A stretch of 64,000 nt of DNA from Psychroserpens sp. SPM9. Lineage in GTDB: Bacteria > Bacteroidota > Bacteroidia > Flavobacteriales > Flavobacteriaceae. The notes beneath the pieces were generated by a model that made no database searches, was not told the DNA's origin, and saw nothing but the letters and a program-made list of their open reading frames with translations. Both the position numbers and the translations under genes were made by a program. The stretch is taken from the NCBI RefSeq assembly GCF_025153525.1, contig NZ_JANZNR010000001.1, positions 434,001 through 498,000 on the forward strand, read 5' to 3'. Of this stretch, positions 53,505 through 60,684 are shown in pieces (position 1 is the first letter of the stretch; each line of letters starts with the position of its first letter).

Positions 53505-54557
53505 TTATTTGGTCGATTCTCTTTCAATGAGTTCGGTTTCAATAACTACAGTTTCATAGTGATCTTCTTCGGCTTCATCAGTATCATCTAGCTCTAATCT
53601 ATTGATTAACAAATCGGCTGCTTTCTCCCCAATTTTTTGTCCGTGTTGACTCACCGTCGTTAGACTTGGTGTGGAATGTTTAGACAAAACACCATCGGTA
53701 AAACTAATAACTTGAAGCGCCTCAGGAATTTCTAAGTCTAGTTTTCTAGCGACCTTCATAGCTGTGACTGCATATAATTCGTTGACCGCAAAAACGCCAT
53801 CTATGTTTTTATTAGATTTAAAGAGTTGTTCAATTTCTTTTTCGAGTTCGTCTAAATGGTTTTCGGATAATAACTTGTCATCGACTTTTAAAATAAGGGA
53901 TGATTTAGGACTCATCTTATGATCTTCTAATGCCTCCAAATAACCTTGAGTACGGAGTTTTCCAACGCTAATATAATCTTTAGTGGTGATAATAGCTATA
54001 TTTTTACAACCATTACCAATGAGTTTTTCTACGGCTAATTTGGCGCCTTTGATATCATCAACAATCACTTTATCACAGGGAATTTCATTAATAACGCGAT
54101 CAAACATAACGATAGGCATCCCTTGATTAATTGTTTCGGTAAAATGATGGTAATCCTGTTGCTGTAGAGTTTCTTTAGCAATAGACAAGATAAAACCGTC
54201 AATACTGCCATTGGCCAGCATTTGCATATTGATAACTTCTTTATCAAAAGATTCGTTAGATAAACCAACGATAACATTATAGCCTCTTTTATTTGCTACC
54301 AGTTCTATACCGGTAATCACCTTAGAAAAGAAATGATGTACAATCTCTGGTATAATAATACCTATGGTTTTGGTTTTTCTGTTTTTCAGACTTAAGGCAA
54401 TGTTATTAGGTCTGTAATTATAAAGTTTAGCAAATGCTTGAACTTTTTGGCGTGTATCTTCACTAATTTCAACACTATTCCGAAGTGCCTTCGATACAGT
54501 TGAAATAGAAACATCTAATTCTTTAGCAATTTGTTTAAGCGTTACTTTTCTTTTCAT
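53505..54557 (-). CDS. LacI-family transcriptional regulator of the glucan locus
   Basis: A 350-residue repressor/activator. The helix-turn-helix TLKQIAKELDVSISTVSKAL is at residues 4-23 with the hinge region to about 60 (YRPNNIALSLKNRKTKTIG), followed by a periplasmic-binding-protein-like sensor domain (residues 62-335). It lies between the two divergent glucan blocks: it is transcribed in the same direction as the MFS-led operon, separated from it by 130 bases, and is divergent from susC. It probably senses maltose or a related sugar; classic Bacteroides SusR is of a different family. A candidate operator lies in its upstream region. Confidence 0.9.
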   Translation of the reverse strand: MKRKVTLKQIAKELDVSISTVSKALRNSVEISEDTRQKVQAFAKLYNYRPNNIALSLKNRKTKTIGIIIPEIVHHFFSKVITGIELVANKRGYNVIVGLSNESFDKEVINMQMLANGSIDGFILSIAKETLQQQDYHHFTETINQGMPIVMFDRVINEIPCDKVIVDDIKGAKLAVEKLIGNGCKNIAIITTKDYISVGKLRTQGYLEALEDHKMSPKSSLILKVDDKLLSENHLDELEKEIEQLFKSNKNIDGVFAVNELYAVTAMKVARKLDLEIPEALQVISFTDGVLSKHSTPSLTTVSQHGQKIGEKAADLLINRLELDDTDEAEEDHYETVVIETELIERESTK

Positions 54558-54748
54558 TAATAGGGTAATTATTAGGGATTATATATGTTTAATTTTTAAG
54601 CGTTAAAATTAAACAAAAACTTGTTTTGTAATTGAAAAAAAATTATTTTCAGTTACAATATGACAATAAAGATATTATTTTATTGCAAAATCAATAATTT
54701 TCTATCATTTTAAGTTAGTTACTGTTAAAATCTAAAAAGTTTTCAACA

Positions 54749-54762
54749 CGAAAACGTTTGCG
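54749..54762. promoter_or_regulatory. Candidate LacI-family operator
   Basis: CGAAAACGTTTGCG is a 14-bp palindrome with one mismatched pair and the central CG typical of LacI/GalR sites. It lies about 190 bases upstream of lacI and 114 bases upstream of susC. Whether this regulator binds it is unproven. Confidence 0.5.
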
Positions 54763-54821
54763 TTGCCCAAAAATAAAGGGATAACAAAAAACACACCTAA
54801 AATTTACATAGATTTAACCCA

Positions 54822-54837
54822 AGAAGTGAAAATATAA
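54822..54837. promoter_or_regulatory. 16-bp motif shared with the transporter upstream region, copy 2
   Basis: AGAAGTGAAAATATAA, identical to 53434-53449. It lies 38 bases before the susC start. Confidence 0.5.
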
Positions 54838-54875
54838 ATCAATTTAACTAAAGCAACTAACTTTAAAAATATTTT

Positions 54876-57764
54876 ATGAAGACATTTTTAAATAGCTTAT
54901 TATTACTGGTATTTTTAATTCCTGCATCACTCTTTAGTCAAACTAAAGCAACAGGTACAGTAACAGATCAAGCTAACGCATTACCTCTTCCTGGAGTTAA
55001 TATCCTTGTTAAGGGTACAACTACTGGAGCATCATCAGATTTTGATGGTAATTATTCAATTACAGTAAACCAAGGGGACATCTTAGTATTTTCTTACTTA
55101 GGATACACCACACAAGAAATCACTTACACAGGTCAATCACCACTTAATGTGGCATTGGTACAAGATGCTGGGCAACTTGACGAAGTGGTTTTAATTGGTT
55201 ACGGATCAACCACAAAACAAGATGCCACTGGAGCCGTAGAAAAGGTAGGCGACGAAGAATTTAACAAAGGGGCAATCGTTGCGCCTGAACAACTCCTTGC
55301 AGGTAAATCTGCGGGTGTAAGAGTAACATCTAACAGTGGTGCTCCAGGAGAAGGTGCCGATATCAGAATTCGTGGCGGTGCTTCGCTTTCTGCAACTAAC
55401 TCACCTTTAATTGTTGTTGACGGACTTCCATTAGACCAAAGAGGTGTTCAAGGTGTGAGAGGACAATTAAATGCAATCAACCCTAATGACATTGAAGATT
55501 TTGTAATCTTAAAAGATGCTTCTGCTACGGCTATTTACGGTTCAAGAGCTTCTAATGGTGTTATTTTAATCACTACTAAAAAAGGAAGAACAAATACACC
55601 TCTAACTTTTGAATATGATTTAAAAGCATCGGTTCAGGAAGTAACCGACTATGTAGATGTTTTAAATGCTGAACAGTTTACTGCTATTGCACAAACTGCA
55701 AGCGGATTTGATCCTAGTGAATTAGGAAATGCCGATACCAACTGGCAAGACGAAATATACACCACAGCAATTGGTGCTATTCACAACTTGACAGTTTCTA
55801 AAGGTTATGAGAATTTCAACTTTAGAGTCAATTATAACCACGCTTCTCAAGAAGGTGTTTTAAGAGGTGGTTTATATGAAAGAAATGCGATAAACACATC
55901 TTTTGTACAACGCTTTTTAGATAATGATTTAAAATTAACCTTGACCGCTAAAGGTGTTATTGACGAATACAACTATGCTGATGGAGGTGCTATAGGATCT
56001 GCAATTGCATTTGATCCAACACAGTCTATTTACAATCCTGATGGGAGCTTTTTCCAATATAACGGCGAAACACTAGCGCCTACAAACCCTCTGTTTTTAT
56101 TAGAGAACAATCAAAATAGATCAAAAAACAAAAGATTTATTTCAAATTTCAATGTCGATTATAAACTTTGGTTTTTAGAAGGTTTAAGATTCAACATGAA
56201 TGCTGGTATCGATTATTCTGAAAACGATGGTAAACAATTTAATGCGGTTAGTCCAACGAACCCAAATGGTGTTGCCTTTCAGAATTTTTATGATGGTTTA
56301 GACAGAAACACGGCTTTAGATTTCTATTTCAATTACAAAAGTGATGTGGAATCTATCAATACGAATGTGGATTTAACCTTAGGTCATGCGTATCAAGAAT
56401 TCTACAGACAATCAGGTGGAAGAGACAATGGAAACAATGGTACTTTTGTAGAGCGTTTACCAAACGTCAACAGAAATGCATTAGAATCTTATTTTGCAAG
56501 AGCAAGTTTTGATATAGCCGATAAGTATTTAGTATCTTTAAGCTATAGACGAGATGGATCTTCAAGATTTAGTGAAAATAACAGATGGAGTAGCTTCCCT
56601 GGAGCTTCAATTGGTTGGAAAATATCAAACGAAGACTTTATGCAAGACTCGTTCTTCTCTAACTTAAAATTAAGAGCTGGTTGGGGTGTTACTGGTCAGC
56701 AAGAAATTGGACTTAATTATGCCTTCTTAGGATTGTATACTCCTGGAACTGGAGATGCAGCGGTTCAAATTGGAAACGAGTTCTTAACAACTTTACGTCC
56801 AGAAGAATTTGACGAAAACTTAAAATGGGAAGAAACAACACAATATAACGTAGCCTTAGATTTCGGTTTCTTCGATGAGAGATTAACAGGAACTATTGAT
56901 GCTTACTATAAAGAAACAGACGACTTACTAGCAACCATTCCTACGGCAGCAGGTTCAAACCTTTCCGATTTATTATTAACCAACGTTGGTAGTACAAGAA
57001 GTAGAGGTTTAGAATTTAGCCTTAATGGTAAAGTAGTTCAATCTGATAACTTTAACTGGGACTTAGGATTCAATATCACTTTACAAGATTATGAAATTAC
57101 TAAACTTAACTTAAGTGGAGATCCAGATTTTTTCATCCCACAAGGAGGGATCTCTGGAGGTGTTGGTAATAACATCCAGTTATGGAGACCAGGTTATGAC
57201 CCAACAACATTCTTCGTATTTAGACAAGTTTATGACGATCAAGGAAACCCAATTGAAGGTGCTTACGTAGATGTTAATGGCGATAATCAAATTACAGAAT
57301 CAGACAGACAAGCTTATAAAAAAGCGACACCTGATGTTTTTGCTGGATTTACAAGTAACATGAGTTATAAAAACTTTGATTTTAGTTTCACCTTTAGAGG
57401 TAGCTTTGGAAATTACATGTACAACAATGTTGCTTCAGACAGAGGAAATATAACAACTGTAATCAATGCTCCAGGAAACTATTATCCTAATGCACATGCT
57501 AGTGTGTTAGATACCAATTTCCAAAATCAAAACCTATTCTCTGATGCCTATATTCAGAGAGCCGATTTTGTAAAATTAGACAACGTATCAATTGGATATT
57601 TAATTCCTTTTGAAAAAGTAAACTTAAGAGCATCATTTACAGCAACAAATTTGTTGACAATTACAAAGTATGATGGTCTTGATCCAGAAATCAATAACGG
57701 AATTGATAATAATTTCTATCCTAGACCTCAACAGTATGTTTTAGGATTAAACTTTACATTCTAA
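54876..57764 (+). CDS. susC: SusC/RagA TonB-linked outer-membrane protein
   Basis: A 962-residue transporter. Signal peptide MKTFLNSLLLLVFLIPASLFSQ is followed by a carboxypeptidase-regulatory-like domain (ATGTVTDQANALPLPGVNI ... DFDGNYSI), a TonB box-like stretch (QLDEVVLIGYGS), the plug with the SusC motif LIVVDGLPLD and AIYGSRASNGVILITTKKG, and a long beta barrel ending in Phe (QYVLGLNFTF). It takes up malto-oligosaccharides with SusD. It starts the plus-strand glucan block and is 7 bases before susD. The upstream control region is shared with the lacI gene. Confidence 0.95.
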   Translation: MKTFLNSLLLLVFLIPASLFSQTKATGTVTDQANALPLPGVNILVKGTTTGASSDFDGNYSITVNQGDILVFSYLGYTTQEITYTGQSPLNVALVQDAGQLDEVVLIGYGSTTKQDATGAVEKVGDEEFNKGAIVAPEQLLAGKSAGVRVTSNSGAPGEGADIRIRGGASLSATNSPLIVVDGLPLDQRGVQGVRGQLNAINPNDIEDFVILKDASATAIYGSRASNGVILITTKKGRTNTPLTFEYDLKASVQEVTDYVDVLNAEQFTAIAQTASGFDPSELGNADTNWQDEIYTTAIGAIHNLTVSKGYENFNFRVNYNHASQEGVLRGGLYERNAINTSFVQRFLDNDLKLTLTAKGVIDEYNYADGGAIGSAIAFDPTQSIYNPDGSFFQYNGETLAPTNPLFLLENNQNRSKNKRFISNFNVDYKLWFLEGLRFNMNAGIDYSENDGKQFNAVSPTNPNGVAFQNFYDGLDRNTALDFYFNYKSDVESINTNVDLTLGHAYQEFYRQSGGRDNGNNGTFVERLPNVNRNALESYFARASFDIADKYLVSLSYRRDGSSRFSENNRWSSFPGASIGWKISNEDFMQDSFFSNLKLRAGWGVTGQQEIGLNYAFLGLYTPGTGDAAVQIGNEFLTTLRPEEFDENLKWEETTQYNVALDFGFFDERLTGTIDAYYKETDDLLATIPTAAGSNLSDLLLTNVGSTRSRGLEFSLNGKVVQSDNFNWDLGFNITLQDYEITKLNLSGDPDFFIPQGGISGGVGNNIQLWRPGYDPTTFFVFRQVYDDQGNPIEGAYVDVNGDNQITESDRQAYKKATPDVFAGFTSNMSYKNFDFSFTFRGSFGNYMYNNVASDRGNITTVINAPGNYYPNAHASVLDTNFQNQNLFSDAYIQRADFVKLDNVSIGYLIPFEKVNLRASFTATNLLTITKYDGLDPEINNGIDNNFYPRPQQYVLGLNFTF

Positions 57765-57771
57765 AAGAAAA

Positions 57772-59397
57772 ATGAACACTAATAAATATTTTAAAGCTAT
57801 GATGAGAACATTGAAATTTGTTTTTGCTGCTTTTGTGATGGTATTATTCATACAATCATGTGAAAGCAACTTAGACTTACAACCTGAAGATGGTCGTCTC
57901 ACTGCAGACGCAGCTTTTGAAGATCCTGCTGCCTATAAGCAATTCTTAGCAAAACTATATGCTGGAATTTCTTTAAGCGGACAAGATGGTCCTGCTGGTA
58001 ATCCAGATTTAGCTGGATTAGACGAAGGGTTTTCCAATTACTTAAGATTGTATTGGAAAATGCAACAACTAACTTCCGATGAAGCTCTTATCGGTTGGAA
58101 TGATGGAACAATTAAAGATTTACACTCGCAAACATGGACCTCAGGTAACGAATTTATCAGAACCATGTATAGTAGAGTTTTTTACCAAATTGCTTTAACT
58201 AACGAATTTTTACGCCAAACAACTTCTAGTAAATTAGACTCGAGAGGTGTTGATGCCGATTTGAGAGCACAAATCCAAGACTATAGAGCTGAAGCTCGTT
58301 TTATGAGAGCTTTAAGTTACTGGCATGCTATGGATTTATTTGGTAATGTACCTTTCATTACTGAAGCCGATCCTATTGGAGCATTCTTACCAGAACAAAT
58401 CCAACGTGCAGACTTATTTAACTATATCGAAGGAGAATTATTAGATATAGAAGGAGACATTGTAGCTGCTAGACAAAATGAATATGGTCGTGCCGATCAA
58501 GCTGCTGTTTGGATGTTACTTGCTAAACTGTATCTTAATGCCGAAGTATATACAGGAACTCCTAGATATAGCGAAGTTGTTACTTATACGAATAATATCA
58601 TTGGAGCTGGATACACAATTCCAGCAAATGAATACTACCAGTTATTCTTAGCAGATAACGATAGTAATGGAGCGCAAGAAGAAGTGATTTTCACAATTCC
58701 TTTTGATGGTTTAAATACGCAATCGTTTGGAGGAATGACATTTTTAGTACATGCGCCTGTTGGAGGATCCATGGATCCTGCAGATTTTGGTATCAATGGT
58801 GGATGGTTTGGTGTAAGAACTACACCAACATTTGTTGAACAATTTCCAGGTGAAGAAAACTCTGCTGATGGAAGAGCTTTATTTTATACAGATGGCCAAG
58901 AAAAAGACATCTTTGATACGTCTCCATTTAACCAAGGTTTCGCTGTAGAGAAATTTAGAAATGTTGACGTTAATGGTAATGCTGGTTCAGATACCACAGG
59001 TGATCATCCAGATACAGATTTCCCAATGTTTAGATTGGCTGATGCCTATCTTATGTACGCAGAAGCTTCTTTAAGAGGTGGCGGCGGAAGCATGTCTACA
59101 GCTAGAGACTATATTAACGAATTGAGAGAAAGAGCTTATGGCAATACAAGTGGAAACATCACTGAAGCTGATATAACTCTTGATTTTATACTTGCTGAAA
59201 GATCTCGTGAATTATTTTGGGAAGCACATAGAAGAACAGATTTAATCCGTTTCGGACAATTTTCTAGCCAAGGTATTTGGCAATGGAAAGGCAACGTTCA
59301 ACAAGGCGTTACTACCGAAGCTTTTAGAGATATCATGCCGATTCCTGCAGCAGACTTAGGAGTCAATACTAATTTACAACAAAACGAAGGATACTAA
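57772..59397 (+). CDS. susD: SusD/RagB nutrient-binding lipoprotein
   Basis: A 541-residue lipoprotein (lipobox near residue 30, LFIQSC, after a long N-region). It has the SusD/RagB pattern: LDLQPEDGRLTADAAFEDP near the N-terminus, the TPR-like helical core (AEARFMRALSYWHAMDLFGNVP near 175), and the C-terminal RLADAYLMYAEA, INELRERAYG and LAERSRELFWEAHRRTDLIRFG segments. It caps SusC at the cell surface and binds glucan. It is 7 bases after susC and 12 bases before the SusE-like gene. Confidence 0.95.
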   Translation: MNTNKYFKAMMRTLKFVFAAFVMVLFIQSCESNLDLQPEDGRLTADAAFEDPAAYKQFLAKLYAGISLSGQDGPAGNPDLAGLDEGFSNYLRLYWKMQQLTSDEALIGWNDGTIKDLHSQTWTSGNEFIRTMYSRVFYQIALTNEFLRQTTSSKLDSRGVDADLRAQIQDYRAEARFMRALSYWHAMDLFGNVPFITEADPIGAFLPEQIQRADLFNYIEGELLDIEGDIVAARQNEYGRADQAAVWMLLAKLYLNAEVYTGTPRYSEVVTYTNNIIGAGYTIPANEYYQLFLADNDSNGAQEEVIFTIPFDGLNTQSFGGMTFLVHAPVGGSMDPADFGINGGWFGVRTTPTFVEQFPGEENSADGRALFYTDGQEKDIFDTSPFNQGFAVEKFRNVDVNGNAGSDTTGDHPDTDFPMFRLADAYLMYAEASLRGGGGSMSTARDYINELRERAYGNTSGNITEADITLDFILAERSRELFWEAHRRTDLIRFGQFSSQGIWQWKGNVQQGVTTEAFRDIMPIPAADLGVNTNLQQNEGY

Positions 59398-59409
59398 ATA
59401 TAAAACAAC

Positions 59410-60606
59410 ATGAAAAATATTAAATTTTTAACCTTATTATTTATAGCCTTATTAGGCTTTAACGCTTGCGAAACTGAAGATGATGTTGTTTTCGTTGCGG
59501 AGCAATCAGACTTAAGTTTCTCTAATGCATTTCAAGCCGAATATGTATTAACAGCTCAAACTGCTGGAAACTTAGCAGAACGTTTTACTTGGGATTCAGC
59601 AGATGCTGGTGTTCCAACTAACTTTACTTACGAATTACAAAGTTCTATACTTGGTGATTTTTCAGATGCAGCTGCTGTTGGTTCAACATCTGCTAATGAA
59701 ATAGCAATTACGGTTGGAGACATGTTAGGATTTGCTGCTCAAGCTGGCCTAGATAATGATCCAGAAACTGAAGCACCTAATACAGGATCTGTTTCTTTCA
59801 GATTAAGAGCCTTTGCTGGTACTGGTGGATTAGAAACATTCTCAGCTGGTCAAGCCTTGACAATGGTTTTACCTGAAGGTGAAGTTGCTGCTGCCGTTTG
59901 TGAATTTGAGAAATTGTACTTAGTAGGTGCTGGCGTTGTTGATGCTGGTTGGTCTTGGGATACTCCAGTTGAATTACCTTGTGTAGAAAATGGTATATAT
60001 GGTGGTAACGTTGCTTTTCAAAATTTAGGTGGCGATGAACCTAACAATAACTTTAGATTCTTTACAGTGAATACCGATTGGGGTTCTGGTCGTAACTATC
60101 CGTTCTATGCAGATGCTGGTTATACTATTGACGCCGGATTTGAAAATGCTATGGATGATGATTCTAACTTTGGTTTTGTAGGTACAACAGGAACCTACTA
60201 TTTAGAAATTGATACAAACACTAAAACCATAACATTAAGTGATGCTCAAGCTACAGGTACTTGTGAGTTTGATTTACTTTATGGTGTTGGTGCTGGTTTA
60301 GTGGATGCAGGATGGTCTTGGGATACTCCAGTTCAAATCTTATGCTCTAGCGATGGTGTTTACACAGCTAACGTCGCCTTACAAAACTTAGGTGGAGACG
60401 AACCAAACAATAACTTTAGATTCTTTACGGTAAATACCGATTGGGGTTCTGGTCGCAACTATCCGTTCTATGAAGATGATGGATACACTTTTGACTCAGA
60501 CTTAGTCAATGCAAATGATGATGATTCAAACTTTGCATTTTTAGGAACAACAGGAACTTATTTATTAACTATTGATACCGTTAACAAGACGATAACTTTA
60601 GATTAA
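59410..60606 (+). CDS. SusE/SusF-like glucan-binding lipoprotein
   Basis: A 398-residue lipoprotein (lipobox FNAC, Cys 20). After a SusE-type N-terminal Ig-like domain (residues 30-150) come two tandem starch-binding-type domains (164-279 and 285-398), each starting CEF..LY and ending with a TGTYxLxIDTxxKTITL strand. The repeats share 30 identical consecutive residues and differ only by synonymous changes over about 80 bases. Aromatic residues (WSWD, NTDWGSG, NYPFY) could stack on glucan. It follows susD by 12 bases; an intrinsic terminator lies just downstream. Confidence 0.85.
   Translation: MKNIKFLTLLFIALLGFNACETEDDVVFVAEQSDLSFSNAFQAEYVLTAQTAGNLAERFTWDSADAGVPTNFTYELQSSILGDFSDAAAVGSTSANEIAITVGDMLGFAAQAGLDNDPETEAPNTGSVSFRLRAFAGTGGLETFSAGQALTMVLPEGEVAAAVCEFEKLYLVGAGVVDAGWSWDTPVELPCVENGIYGGNVAFQNLGGDEPNNNFRFFTVNTDWGSGRNYPFYADAGYTIDAGFENAMDDDSNFGFVGTTGTYYLEIDTNTKTITLSDAQATGTCEFDLLYGVGAGLVDAGWSWDTPVQILCSSDGVYTANVALQNLGGDEPNNNFRFFTVNTDWGSGRNYPFYEDDGYTFDSDLVNANDDDSNFAFLGTTGTYLLTIDTVNKTITLD
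59899..60603 (+). repeat. Tandem duplicated domain in the SusE-like gene
   Basis: Units at 59899-60240 and 60262-60603, 363 bases apart. The 80-base core at about 60027 and 60390 differs at only six sites, all synonymous. Confidence 0.85.
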
Positions 60607-60640
60607 TATAGTATATTTTAATATATGTGTTAATTACAAA

Positions 60641-60670
60641 AAGGCTATGTCATTCACATGGCCTTTTTTT
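60641..60670 (+). terminator. Intrinsic terminator after the SusE-like gene
   Basis: AAGGCTATGT-N5-ACATGGCCTT forms a 10-bp stem with one G-T pair, followed by seven T. It sits between the SusE-like gene and the secreted amylase, so the amylase is read through or has its own promoter. Confidence 0.75.
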
Positions 60671-60684
60671 AAAAATAAAAAACT

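Larger units (their letters stand above)
54558..54875. other. Intergenic control region between lacI-type gene and susC
   Basis: 318 bases without a gene, very A/T-rich. It holds a LacI-type palindrome (54749-54762) and a 16-mer shared with the upstream region of the opposing operon (54822-54837). No convincing TTG / TAnnTTTG promoter pair was found for susC. Confidence 0.6.
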
